NCBI RefSeq assembly: GCF_016427505.1
Contig: NZ_JAELXS010000009.1
Coordinates: forward strand, 62,001 to 126,000
DNA: 64,000 nt
Direction: 5' to 3'
DNA from: Sphingomonas mollis
Lineage (GTDB): Bacteria; Pseudomonadota; Alphaproteobacteria; Sphingomonadales; Sphingomonadaceae
Part shown: piece by piece, positions 36,780 to 47,762 of the stretch
How positions within the stretch are numbered: the first letter of the stretch is position 1
How the letters are laid out: each line of letters opens with the position of its first letter
Translations under genes and position numbers: made by a program
Notes under the pieces: model-generated
Databases searched by the model: none
Seen by the model: the letters and a program-made list of their open reading frames with translations, nothing else
Told to the model about the DNA's origin: nothing

Positions 36780-39581
36780 TCAGAAGGTTGTGCTCAGCCC
36801 CAACGAGAAGATGCGGCCCTGCTTGTAGCGGTTGATGAAGACGACGTTGCCGCCGTCGAACGTCTGCCGCTCCTGATATTGCGTACCCGTCAGGTTGCGT
36901 GCCTCTGCCTTCAGCTCGAACCGGCCGCCGATCAGGTCGAAACCCTGCCGCACGACCAGATCGAGGCGGATGCCCGGCTTTTCGATGATGTCCGGCTGGA
37001 AACTACCCCCGCCCAGATTGAGCGGCCCGCGATTGGTCACGCGCTCACTAGCGTAATTGAACAACAGCGTCGCCGCCGAGAGCGACTTGGTATCCTCAAT
37101 GCCGAGTTGCAGGTTGACCAGATGATCCGACTGACCGGTGAGAGGCGCATCCGACCGGAACAACGAACTGGCAAAGCCGAAGCCCGCCGCGCACCCATTT
37201 AGCCGTAGGGTCGCACTGACATCGGCAGGATTGGGGACACAAGTGTCCGATGCGTTGATCTTCGATTTCGAATAGGTGTAGTTCGCGATCGCCAGCAGGC
37301 GTCGGGTCGCGAAGAAATCGCTGTTCAGGAAATCGAGCGGGAAGAACTTCTGCACCTCGAACTCGCCGCCGTACAACGTGGCGCTGGGCAGGTTGGTGAA
37401 ACCGGTCTGGAGCCGGTCGTCCGAGCCGGGATAGAAGCCGACTTGCTCGATCGGATTGTCGATCCGCTTGTAGAAGCCACCCAGCGTCACGCGCTGGTCG
37501 CGCGCGTAGAACCACTCGTACCGGCCTTCCAGATTGTACAGCTTGGTATCGACGAGGTTCGGGTTACCGAAGAACAGGCGATCCGAATCCGGATCGCGGA
37601 ACTGCTGCGGTGCCAGCTCGCGGAACTGCGGACGCGAGATCGTCTTCGACGCACTGGCGCGCAGCTGCATGTCCGCGGCGAAGTTCCACGTCAGCGTTGC
37701 CGCGGGCAGGAAGTAGTCGTTCTTCAACCGACGCGTCGGCGACAAGATCGGCGTAACCCGCTCGTCGGCGGTTTCGTAGCGTACGCCGATCGTGGCGCGC
37801 ACGCCGTCGGTGGCCTCGGCCTCGGCCTGGACGTAACCGGCATGGGTGCGCAGAAGCGCATCATATTCGTACGCACCCTGGGGAGTCACGAACTGCAACT
37901 GCACTGTGCATGAACCCGTTCCCACGAGCGGGCAGGCGTTGTTCAGCACGTCCGGCGAGAGCAGGTAATCGGGGCGATAGAGATTGTACGGATAACCGAT
38001 CGCAGTGCCGCCGCCGGTGTTCAGCTGGTAATTGAACTGAAGCCGGGTCGAGGTGCGCTGCGTATCCGAATAATAATAACCGGCAGAAACAGTGAACGGA
38101 CGATCGGTAGGTAGCTTGTAGGCCAGATCTGCCTGACCGCTCCAGAGATTCTCTTCCAGCTCGCTGAAGATGATCGAGGCGAACGGCGAGAAGCGCTGGT
38201 TGACCTGATAGACACCGTCGCATTGCTTGCCACCGGCGTCATTGGCCGACGTCTGTGAGACGGTCAGACCTTGCGGGCGGGCGACACAGAGATAATCGAA
38301 CTGCCGCTCGTACGGCGCGTTCCGCTTCGAATTGGCATAGGCACCGCGTACATCGACGCTGAAATCGTCGATCGGCTTGAACTCGCCCACCAGCTGGGTT
38401 TCGATCAGCTGGCGTTCGAACCAACTGGTATTCTGCTGAAAGCGAAGTCCGCTGAAATTGTTGTAGTTATCCGATACCGAGGCGCGACCCTGCTTCAGCG
38501 TGTCGTGGATGTACACGTTGGTCCAGCGGATCTTGTTCTCGTCCCACTCATACCCGACACCGACCAGCGCGTTGGCGACGATGCGGTTGTCGGTGATGAG
38601 CGTCTGGTAATCGTTGCGGATCGCGCCGTTCGCGCTGACCGAATCCTGTTGCGTGGTCGATCGCGTGCGGAACGTGTTGCTGACGCTGACCGATCCGATC
38701 ACGCCCAGCCGCCCGGTGCCCAGATCATAGACCGACCCGCCGCTGATCTCGCCCGACCAGTTCGCCGGCAACTGGTTGTTTCGCTGAAGCAGGGTGGTGC
38801 GGGCGTTGCTCAGCTGCGCAACCTGCTCGACCGGGATGATGCCCGATCCCTGCGGTGCATTACGGATGAAGCCCGGCACGCTGCGGGTCTTGTCGTCATA
38901 GCCGATCCAGTCGGCACCGCCGCCATAATAGGTATAACCCAGCTCGCTGGTCGTCACGGTATCGGCAGAGATCGACGCGCCGGCCGACACGAAATTCTTG
39001 TCCGGTATTGCCTTGGTCGTCAGGTTGATGATGCCGCCGCCGAATTCGCCGGGGTAATTCGCTGAATAGGTCTTCTGCACCACCGCCGAGCCGACGATCG
39101 CGGTCGGAAAGATATCGAGCGGCACCGAACGGCGCAGCGGCTCGGGGCTAGGCAACGGCGATCCGTTCAGCAGCGACGAGGAATAGCGATCGCCAAGACC
39201 CCGGACGAACACGAAGCCGCCGCCGACCACCGACAGACCGGTGACCCGGGTCAAAGCACCGGCGATGTCGCCCTCGCCCGTACGGGCGATGTCGGCGCTC
39301 GACAGGACGGAGACGATCTGCGGCGTCGCGCGGACGAAATTGGGGATGTTGCGCCCCACCACTACGATGTCCTCGGCATCCGCGCCGCCGCCGGGGGCGG
39401 AGATTTCCGCTTCCTGCGTCTGCTCGGCTGGTGCCGCCGCGGTGTCTGGCTGGGTCGCCGTCGTGCTGGTGGCGGCGGGCGGCGGTGCGGCCGGGGCGGG
39501 TGCGTTCTGCGCCAGCACGGCCGGTGCGACCAGCTGCGAGGTCAGAAGAAGGAGCGTGGCGTAGCGCAGGCGCTGTGGCAT
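36780..39581 (-). CDS. TonB-dependent outer-membrane receptor
   Basis: A 933-residue receptor with a signal peptide ending AVLAQ, a Pro/Ala-rich spacer, a TonB box-like EDIVVVG, the plug domain (SVVGGGFVFVRGLGDRYSSSLLNG and YSANYPGEFGGGIINL), and a barrel ending in the aromatic GLSTTF. The plug and barrel are of the carbohydrate/unknown-substrate subclass rather than siderophore receptors. It lies downstream of a lipoprotein gene on the same strand, and a strong hairpin lies between them. Phosphate-limited control is suggested by the promoter of that upstream gene. Confidence 0.93.
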   Translation of the reverse strand: MPQRLRYATLLLLTSQLVAPAVLAQNAPAPAAPPPAATSTTATQPDTAAAPAEQTQEAEISAPGGGADAEDIVVVGRNIPNFVRATPQIVSVLSSADIARTGEGDIAGALTRVTGLSVVGGGFVFVRGLGDRYSSSLLNGSPLPSPEPLRRSVPLDIFPTAIVGSAVVQKTYSANYPGEFGGGIINLTTKAIPDKNFVSAGASISADTVTTSELGYTYYGGGADWIGYDDKTRSVPGFIRNAPQGSGIIPVEQVAQLSNARTTLLQRNNQLPANWSGEISGGSVYDLGTGRLGVIGSVSVSNTFRTRSTTQQDSVSANGAIRNDYQTLITDNRIVANALVGVGYEWDENKIRWTNVYIHDTLKQGRASVSDNYNNFSGLRFQQNTSWFERQLIETQLVGEFKPIDDFSVDVRGAYANSKRNAPYERQFDYLCVARPQGLTVSQTSANDAGGKQCDGVYQVNQRFSPFASIIFSELEENLWSGQADLAYKLPTDRPFTVSAGYYYSDTQRTSTRLQFNYQLNTGGGTAIGYPYNLYRPDYLLSPDVLNNACPLVGTGSCTVQLQFVTPQGAYEYDALLRTHAGYVQAEAEATDGVRATIGVRYETADERVTPILSPTRRLKNDYFLPAATLTWNFAADMQLRASASKTISRPQFRELAPQQFRDPDSDRLFFGNPNLVDTKLYNLEGRYEWFYARDQRVTLGGFYKRIDNPIEQVGFYPGSDDRLQTGFTNLPSATLYGGEFEVQKFFPLDFLNSDFFATRRLLAIANYTYSKSKINASDTCVPNPADVSATLRLNGCAAGFGFASSLFRSDAPLTGQSDHLVNLQLGIEDTKSLSAATLLFNYASERVTNRGPLNLGGGSFQPDIIEKPGIRLDLVVRQGFDLIGGRFELKAEARNLTGTQYQERQTFDGGNVVFINRYKQGRIFSLGLSTTF

Positions 39582-39614
39582 GACCGGGGTTCCAGATCAG
39601 AAATTCTATGGCGA

Positions 39615-39646
39615 GTGCCGGGGCAGCTGGTCAGCCGCCCCGGCAC
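39615..39646 (-). terminator. Intercistronic hairpin between lipoprotein and receptor genes
   Basis: GTGCCGGGGC (39615-39624) and GCCCCGGCAC (39637-39646) form a perfect 10-bp stem with a 12-nt loop. No T-tract follows on the minus strand. It may partly terminate or stabilise the upstream message and so set the lipoprotein to receptor ratio. Confidence 0.6.
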
Positions 39647-39672
39647 CGATGCTCATCGGGTCGCGAGCGAGC

Positions 39673-41289
39673 TCAGCGACCCTGACAGGCGAAGTAGACG
39701 GAGCTGAACACCGGCGGGCCCAAGTCCTGCAGATTGGTATTGGCCGCGCGGATCGTAGAACGGTCGGTGGCGCTCACTTCGGCAGCAACCATGTTCACAC
39801 AGGCCACGCCCGATGGCGTCTTTACGATCCCGTTGACGAACCGCATATCCGCTCCACCACGTAAACGGATCGCGGCAGGCGCCGAAGCCGTCTGCACAAA
39901 GGTAAAATTGGCGTACTGTCCATAAGTGCGCGGCAACAGATCTTCGCCACGGTTCGAGTCGATTTCGGTGGAAAAGCTGTCCACCGTAGCGCCGGAAGCC
40001 TTCTGGATTGCGATCATGAACTGGATCGAGCCACGATAGCCGTTGTCGATGTCAAAGCCGTCATCGTCAGCACCGGTTACCGCGAAATACTTCATGTTGG
40101 TCGTGCCACCGAAGATTTCGACACCGTCATCGGACGAGTTGTGGCTCTGTATATGGTCGATAACCGTACCAGAACCGGTACCGCCAAGGGTCAGACCCTG
40201 CAATTCGTTGCCGTCGGATATCGCGATGCCACTGTACCGGATTTGGACATATGACATTTGACCGCTGCTGTCGGCAGCGTTCGGGCCACCATAAAAGCGG
40301 CCAGTTACGCCCTCAATCGCCGCCTGACAGGTCGTGCTGGTCCCGCCCGCATTGTTTGGACCGCCGGTAGCGCACACTGCGACGGGAGCGCGACCAAGCA
40401 GAATGATACCGCCCCACAGCCCTTGGCTGGTATCGCCGAAGTTGGCATTTCCGCCCAGGTTCTGCTGTGCAGTGAAGATGATCGGCGCGGCGCGGGTACC
40501 GACCGCATTGATCTTGGAACCGCGGTTGACGAGCAGAAGATCGGCCGTCGCTTCCGTCGAGTCGGCCGCAATCACGACGCCAGGAGCGATCGTCAGAGTG
40601 ACCCCCGTATCCGCTCCCGTTGTTCCGACGTCCCCTCCCACCTCGGTCTGCCCGCGGAGACGATAGAACACCCCCGCGATTTTTGGCAGCGTCAGACTGC
40701 TGTTGATAAGCGTTGGAAGACGGCAAGCGCGGAACGTCTGCACCAGTCCGTCATCGATCGTTCCGGTTGGGCAGGCCGCTGATGAACCACCCGTACCGAT
40801 GGCGGGCACCGCTGAACACGAACCGCCGCCACCGCCAAAGGTCGTACCCGGCGCGTTGCACGTCCAATCCTGGAATGCCGTATCGGTCGGCCCGTTCAGC
40901 GCACCGACGAAATTGGTGCTCGTGAAAAACGCGTTGGTGCTCGACGGATCAGTCGCTGTTGTCGCGGACGTTGCGCTGACGGGATAGACGCCGCTCAGCA
41001 CGTTCACGCCGTTGACGTTGTTGTTCGTGCCGGCATTCACCAGCGCTAGCTGCTCGTCGGCGGTGATCGAGATGCCGTCGATGGTGGTCACCGCGGCGAA
41101 CTGTGCGGCGGTGATCGCCGATGGGGTGGGCGTGCCGGTCGGCGCCGGGGTCGGCGTGGGCGCCGGATTGACGATGGTGACGCTGCCCGCACCGGGCGAT
41201 GCCACGCTGTCGGCGCCACCGCACGAAGCTAGCAGGACGCAGGCGGTGCCCGCCATCAGAACGCGCGTAACCGCCGTGAAGCTGGCCAT
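39673..41289 (-). CDS. Surface or periplasmic lipoprotein partner of the TonB receptor
   Basis: A 538-residue lipoprotein. The lipobox is LLASCGG, followed by a Thr/Pro-rich tether (PAPTPTPAPTGTPTP). The rest is Gly/Ser/Thr/Asn-rich with regularly spaced short strands (VIDHIQSHNSSDDGVEIFGG, YVQIRYSGIAISDGNEL), as in right-handed beta-helix proteins. About six cysteines occur in the mature part. AGGGAG precedes ATG 41289. This protein is commonly found paired with the receptor type encoded next. Role unknown; ligand capture or a T2SS-exported surface lipoprotein are both plausible. The family is not one I can name with certainty. Confidence 0.8.
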   Translation of the reverse strand: MASFTAVTRVLMAGTACVLLASCGGADSVASPGAGSVTIVNPAPTPTPAPTGTPTPSAITAAQFAAVTTIDGISITADEQLALVNAGTNNNVNGVNVLSGVYPVSATSATTATDPSSTNAFFTSTNFVGALNGPTDTAFQDWTCNAPGTTFGGGGGSCSAVPAIGTGGSSAACPTGTIDDGLVQTFRACRLPTLINSSLTLPKIAGVFYRLRGQTEVGGDVGTTGADTGVTLTIAPGVVIAADSTEATADLLLVNRGSKINAVGTRAAPIIFTAQQNLGGNANFGDTSQGLWGGIILLGRAPVAVCATGGPNNAGGTSTTCQAAIEGVTGRFYGGPNAADSSGQMSYVQIRYSGIAISDGNELQGLTLGGTGSGTVIDHIQSHNSSDDGVEIFGGTTNMKYFAVTGADDDGFDIDNGYRGSIQFMIAIQKASGATVDSFSTEIDSNRGEDLLPRTYGQYANFTFVQTASAPAAIRLRGGADMRFVNGIVKTPSGVACVNMVAAEVSATDRSTIRAANTNLQDLGPPVFSSVYFACQGR

Positions 41290-41409
41290 GTCGAAAACTC
41301 CCTGTCGATCTTCTTGTGGTGTGGGCTGGCGCCCAGGATCGACATCGGAAACCCCGTCGATCTCGAACGGGCGATTAGGACGATCGCATGACGGGAAGAT
41401 GCGAATCCT

Positions 41410-41447
41410 GCGACAGATCGGTGACTGATACGTGACGAAACCGTGAC
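41410..41447 (-). promoter_or_regulatory. Probable PhoB-binding array (Pho box)
   Basis: On the plus strand GCGAC (41410), GTGAC (41421), GTGAC (41432) and GTGAC (41443) occur at exact 11-bp spacing. Read on the minus strand these give GTCAC repeats in the pattern TGTCAC-N5-CGTCAC-N5-AGTCAC. Eleven-bp direct repeats of TGTCAC-like half sites are what PhoB dimers bind. The array lies about 120 bp upstream of the lipoprotein gene, so phosphate starvation control of lipoprotein and receptor is the likely role. Confidence 0.6.
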
Positions 41448-41528
41448 ACCGACCCATGGCGGGACGATCGCCAGCCGAGCAGATGTCGATCAGCTACCTC
41501 CATTTCGGATTATATTCTGCCCGTCTGG

Positions 41529-42089
41529 TCAGGCGAGCGGCACCCCTACGACCTCGATCCGCTGATAGCCGTCACGCGCGACGATCAGATGATCATGCAA
41601 CCGGATGCCGAGACAATCGCCCGCCAGCGCCAGCCGCCGGGTAAAGCGGCGGTCGGCGATACTGGGTGACGGATCGCCGCTGGGATGATTGTGGATCAGG
41701 ACGATACCCGTCGCCGCCAGTTCCAGCGCGCGGACGATCACCCGCCGAGGCTCGATCGCCACCGCGTCGGGGCCGCCATGCGCCAGCACTTCCTCCGCCA
41801 GCAATTCGCGCCGGCCATTGACGAAGAAGACGCGTATCGACTCCTCGCCGTCATGGGCCATGCGATGATGCAGATACCGGATCAGATCATGGCGGGTCGC
41901 GATGATCGGTCGCCGCACCACTCGCTCGCGCAGGACCCACAAGATCGTCCGCCGTTGCGCGACCAGCAGTGCGACTGCACGTTCGTCGCCGTCCAGCACC
42001 GCTCGCAGCCGTTGGGCGCTTCCGGCCAGCACTGCGCCGACACTGCCGAATGCCGCGATCAGCTGGTCGGCCCAGCTGGCTGCCAGCAT
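41529..42089 (-). CDS. radC: RadC-type JAB domain protein
   Basis: A 186-residue protein with an N-terminal helix-hairpin-helix remnant (LIAAFGSVGAVLAGSAQRL) and a JAB/MPN metalloprotease-like domain carrying HNHPSGDPSPSIADRRFTRRL. The family is no longer thought to be a true DNA repair enzyme in Escherichia coli. The start is uncertain: ATG 42089 overlaps the upstream membrane-protein gene by 31 bp, and the open frame extends farther. Confidence 0.8.
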   Translation of the reverse strand: MLAASWADQLIAAFGSVGAVLAGSAQRLRAVLDGDERAVALLVAQRRTILWVLRERVVRRPIIATRHDLIRYLHHRMAHDGEESIRVFFVNGRRELLAEEVLAHGGPDAVAIEPRRVIVRALELAATGIVLIHNHPSGDPSPSIADRRFTRRLALAGDCLGIRLHDHLIVARDGYQRIEVVGVPLA

Positions 42090-42559
42090 GGCGTCGAGGG
42101 GCGCCAGAAGATCGACCAGGATCTGTCGTGCCCCGCTTCCCGCAACCGCCGGACATGCCAGCGCGTGGCCAGAATCAGCAGGATCGTCACCGGATAGGCG
42201 GAGAACAGGTGCGCCGCCTGATAGACGTTCGGCATGATCTCCGGCGCCATCGCCTTCGCCACGTGGCCGACGACGCCAAAGCCGTGCAGCGCCGTCATCC
42301 ATAACGGCCAGAACCGATCCGCCAGCGCCGCGACGACCATGAGGGCGACGAGCATGATACTGTCGACGATGAGCACGCCATATTCGAGTCCGATGAAATG
42401 CCCGGCATGGCTTCCCCCCAGACCGATCGCGACAGCCCAGGTGGCGACGGTGCCGGCCAGCAGGATGCCCGCAACCCATCGCTCGGGCGCACCGCCCCGA
42501 TATGCAGCATAGCCACAGGCAGTCGCCAGTAGGGCATAGAAGAACAGGATGTGGATCAT
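42059..42559 (-). CDS. Polytopic membrane protein, hypothetical
   Basis: A 166-residue protein with about four or five transmembrane helices (first MIHILFFYALLATACGYAAY, later LIVDSIMLVALMVVAALA and SAYPVTILLILATRW). No family recognised. Its C-terminal tail, from about residue 143, is polar and overlaps the radC start, which may indicate a frame carried past its original stop. Confidence 0.6.
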   Translation of the reverse strand: MIHILFFYALLATACGYAAYRGGAPERWVAGILLAGTVATWAVAIGLGGSHAGHFIGLEYGVLIVDSIMLVALMVVAALADRFWPLWMTALHGFGVVGHVAKAMAPEIMPNVYQAAHLFSAYPVTILLILATRWHVRRLREAGHDRSWSIFWRPSTPCWQPAGPTS

Positions 42560-42602
42560 GGCCGGCGCCCCGGGCTATTCGCCCGTCCGCCGGCCGTCCA
42601 CA

Positions 42603-42959
42603 TCAGGCGGCCAGACGGATCACATCGGATTTCGCCTGCTCGCCCAGCCCGGTCACGAATTCGTGACACTCGAACTGATCGCCGAACGCTTCGGTCAGTC
42701 CCTCTTCCTTGGCATAGGCCAGCAATAGGCCGTGCGTCCGCGCGATCTTGCCACGTGCCGCGATCAGGGCGGCGAACGTCTCTGCGGCAGCATCCAGCAC
42801 GCGCTGTGCCGCGATCGGCGAGGCGCCGGCCCGGGCCAGTTCGTCGAGCAGGTCGGCCGGCAGGCGCGCACTCGACCGGGCGGCCAGATCGATCTCCTGT
42901 TCCAGCCCGGTGAGGCGCGTGGCGATCTTGTAGGCAGCGGCGGGGGCGATGGTCGTCAT
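42603..42959 (-). CDS. Small conserved hypothetical protein
   Basis: A 118-residue soluble helical protein with heptad-like spacing of leucine and alanine (GLEQEIDLAARSSARLPADL and RVLDAAAETFAALIAARGK). A single cysteine and histidine lie in DQFECHEF. Nothing recognisable as a catalytic motif. It sits between a membrane protein and a LuxR-type regulator on the same strand. Confidence 0.6.
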   Translation of the reverse strand: MTTIAPAAAYKIATRLTGLEQEIDLAARSSARLPADLLDELARAGASPIAAQRVLDAAAETFAALIAARGKIARTHGLLLAYAKEEGLTEAFGDQFECHEFVTGLGEQAKSDVIRLAA

Positions 42960-43019
42960 GGGCGTGATGCTCCGATCCGGCCACGACGAAGGACGTGGTC
43001 GATGATGAATGCCGGGTCA

Positions 43020-43532
43020 TCAGAATTTCAACCCGCGACTGGCCTCGACGAAGAAGCCGACCGCTGCGATCAGCAACACGACCAACCCCCCGACGATGGC
43101 CAGCCTGGGTGCGATCCCCAGATCGTTCCGCTGCCCCCTTCGCGTCGGAAACGGCAGCGGCAGCGATGGTCCTGTGCGATAGGGGATCACTCCCCCGTCC
43201 CGCAGGCCATCGATATCGTCTGATGTCTCCGACTGGCCCGCTGGCTGAACATCATAATAGGAGAGATCCGGTATCCCCGGCGGGGCACTAGTACCCGAAG
43301 CACCAGTGGCATCCGGGTCATCACCGAGGGCGCGGTCATAGGCGTCGACCAGCCGCGCCGCATCGATCGATCGCGCCACGCCCAGCGCGGCGCGTGCCGC
43401 GCTCAGATGGTTCTTGACGGTCAGGTCGGAAATGCCGAGCGAACGCCCGATCTCTTTCGCTTCCAAACCCCGTGCGACGAGCCGGAGGCATTGTAACTGG
43501 CGGGGGCTAAGGCCGGCTAACCGGTCATCCAT
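43020..43532 (-). CDS. LuxR-type HTH regulator with C-terminal membrane anchor
   Basis: A 170-residue protein with an N-terminal GerE/LuxR helix-turn-helix (LSPRQLQCLRLVARGLEAKEIGRSLGISDLTVKNHLSAA region, starting near residue 8). A disordered acidic and Pro-rich linker follows, then one transmembrane helix near the C-terminus (LAIVGGLVVLLIAAVGFFVE). No receiver or autoinducer domain is present. The DNA-binding domain would face the cytosol, tethered to the membrane. Divergent from the DUF808 gene. Confidence 0.82.
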   Translation of the reverse strand: MDDRLAGLSPRQLQCLRLVARGLEAKEIGRSLGISDLTVKNHLSAARAALGVARSIDAARLVDAYDRALGDDPDATGASGTSAPPGIPDLSYYDVQPAGQSETSDDIDGLRDGGVIPYRTGPSLPLPFPTRRGQRNDLGIAPRLAIVGGLVVLLIAAVGFFVEASRGLKF

Positions 43533-43701
43533 CGGATTTGGCTATTCGGTGACTGAAGGAAATCGGTGCTTAGCCAGTCCATTATGGATGTTCGTCGCCG
43601 GTTTGATCCATTCCTGCCGGAACGGATGGGTGCCGCCTGACGCTTGTCACCGGCATCACTTGCGCACACACGGGCCGCTACACATCATTTCGGAGAATAG
43701 C

Positions 43702-44640
43702 ATGGCATCGGGATTGGCCGCTCTGCTCGACGATATCGCCGGCATCACCCGGCTGGCGGCCGCATCGCTCGACGATATCGGCGCCGCCGCCGGCCGGGCC
43801 GGCACCAAGGCGGTGGGCGTGGTGATCGACGATACGGCCGTCACGCCGCGCTACGTCATGGGCTTGTCTCCCGCGCGCGAGCTGCCGATCATCGGCAAGA
43901 TCGCGATGGGGTCACTGCGCAACAAGTTGCTGATCCTGTTGCCGGTGGCGTTGTTGCTCAGTGCCTTCGCCCCATGGGCGCTGACGCCGCTGCTGATGAT
44001 CGGCGGTGCCTATCTCTGCTTCGAGGGTGCGGAAAAGCTGTGGGAAGCGATGTCCGGCCACGCCGCGGTCGCCGAAGCAGCCGATACGGCGACCACGCCC
44101 GAGGCGCTCGAACAGCAGAAGGTATCCGGCGCGGTGAAGACCGACTTCATCCTGTCGGCCGAAATCATGGCGATCGCCTTGGCCGAGGTATCGGACGGCA
44201 GCATCGTCAGCCAGGCGGTCGCCCTGGCGTTGGTCGCGATCGCGATCACCGTCGGTGTGTACGGTGCGGTGGCGATCATCGTGAAGCTGGACGATATCGG
44301 CCTGCACCTGGCTCGCCGCCCCTCGCCGATGACACAATCGATCGGCCGCGGGATGGTGAAGGCGATGCCCGTCATCATGACCGCGCTCGCCGCGATCGGC
44401 ACCGCCGCAATGATCTGGGTAGGCGGCGGGATCATCGTCCATGGTCTGGAGGGGCTTGGTTGGGGCACCCCCGCCCATCTGATCCACGATGCGGCAGAGG
44501 GGGTGGCCGGCGCGGTGTCCGGCCTGCACGGCGTCATCGCGTGGACCGTGACCGCGATCGGATCGGGCATCGTTGGCCTGATAGTCGGCGGCGTCATCGC
44601 GGTGGTGATGCACAAGTGGAAGCACCGCAACGCGCATTGA
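43702..44640 (+). CDS. DUF808 family membrane protein (YedI-like)
   Basis: A 312-residue protein with about eight membrane segments. MASGLAALLDDIAGITR, AVTPRYVMGLSPARELPII and LILLPVALLLSAFAPWALTPLLMIGGAYLCFEG match the DUF808/YedI family. GGAGAA precedes ATG 43702. No known transport substrate. A strong terminator follows. Confidence 0.9.
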   Translation: MASGLAALLDDIAGITRLAAASLDDIGAAAGRAGTKAVGVVIDDTAVTPRYVMGLSPARELPIIGKIAMGSLRNKLLILLPVALLLSAFAPWALTPLLMIGGAYLCFEGAEKLWEAMSGHAAVAEAADTATTPEALEQQKVSGAVKTDFILSAEIMAIALAEVSDGSIVSQAVALALVAIAITVGVYGAVAIIVKLDDIGLHLARRPSPMTQSIGRGMVKAMPVIMTALAAIGTAAMIWVGGGIIVHGLEGLGWGTPAHLIHDAAEGVAGAVSGLHGVIAWTVTAIGSGIVGLIVGGVIAVVMHKWKHRNAH

Positions 44641-44659
44641 TCGTGGTAGGGCGTATCGG

Positions 44660-44705
44660 CACGAAAAGGCCCGCCGCTCAAATCTGAGTGGCGGGCCTTT
44701 TCGTG
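44660..44705 (+). terminator. Strong intrinsic terminator after the DUF808 gene
   Basis: CACGAAAAGGCCCGCC (from 44660) pairs with GGCGGGCCTTTTCGTG (to 44705) in a 16-bp stem. A-tracts and T-tracts at the stem base allow it to work in both directions. It lies between the DUF808 gene and the convergent tRNA-Val gene. Confidence 0.88.
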
Positions 44706-44713
44706 TCCGAAGA

Positions 44714-44788
44714 TGGTGGGCGCGACAGGGATTGAACCTGTGACCCCACCCGTGTGAAGGGTGTGCTCTACCGCTGAGCTACGCGCCC
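44714..44788 (-). tRNA. tRNA-Val (anticodon CAC)
   Basis: The acceptor GGGCGCG pairs with CGCGCCC, and CCA is encoded. The anticodon stem CACCC/GGGTG surrounds loop TTCACAC with CAC. The T arm contains GGTTCAATCCC. Confidence 0.95.
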
Positions 44789-44841
44789 ATCCTCGGCGGG
44801 AGGCAGCCCTCTAATCGGCCGCCCCCTTCCTGTCCAGTCTG

Positions 44842-45114
44842 TTAGTTGACCGAATCCTTCAGGATCTTGCCCGCCTTGAACTTGGGCTGGGTCGATGCCT
44901 TGATCGTCATCGGCTCGCCGGTGCGCGGATTGCGACCCGTCGACGCCTTGCGCTTGGATACCGAGAACGTCCCGAAACCCACCAAACGTACCTCATCACC
45001 CTTCTTCAGGCTGGCAGAGATGGTGTCGAACACCGCCTCTACCGCCTTCACCGCGTCGCTGCGCGCCAGTCCCGATGTGTCGGCAACCGTCGCGATCAGC
45101 TCCTGCTTGTTCAT
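44842..45114 (-). CDS. hupB: DNA-binding protein HU
   Basis: A 90-residue histone-like nucleoid protein. MNKQELIATVADTSGLAR begins it, GFGTFSV and the flexible arm ASTGRNPRTGEPMTI follow. ATG 45114 is chosen to give the family length; longer frames add an unsupported leader. Lies downstream of lon, the common lon-hupB arrangement. Confidence 0.95.
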   Translation of the reverse strand: MNKQELIATVADTSGLARSDAVKAVEAVFDTISASLKKGDEVRLVGFGTFSVSKRKASTGRNPRTGEPMTIKASTQPKFKAGKILKDSVN

Positions 45115-45202
45115 TGCAAACCCCCATTTACGAATCGTGATGCGCACGAACGCGGCGCGCAAGCCAAGCGCCCAATAACAGCGGGCGGTCCCCGCAAGTC
45201 AA

Positions 45203-45234
45203 CCTGCCGCGAGACGATATGGTCCCGCGGCAGG
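45203..45234 (-). terminator. Hairpin between lon and the HU gene
   Basis: CCTGCCGCG (45203-45211) pairs with CGCGGCAGG (45226-45234), nine base pairs and a 14-nt loop. A second inverted repeat, ATCACTGA (45240-45247) with TCAGTGAT (45255-45262), includes the lon stop codon. No T-tract is seen. Confidence 0.5.
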
Positions 45235-45254
45235 ACATGATCACTGACCAACGA

Positions 45255-47651
<2,397 letters not shown>

Positions 47652-47693
47652 GCAAACTCCGGTGAGTGCCGATCCGGGCACGCTTTCCGCCAA

Positions 47694-47721
47694 TATATGG
47701 GGAGTATTGGGAAACCATCAA
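47694..47721 (-). promoter_or_regulatory. Heat-shock sigma-32-like promoter of lon
   Basis: On the minus strand TTGATG (47721-47716) is followed after 13 nt by CCCCATATA (47702-47694). The second element matches the sigma-32 -10 consensus CCCCATNTA exactly. The first is a partial match to the -35. It lies about 43 nt before the lon start codon, a suitable distance. Confidence 0.6.
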
Positions 47722-47762
47722 TCGGCTTGCGCCGGATCGGATGAGCGGGGACATATCCAGCC

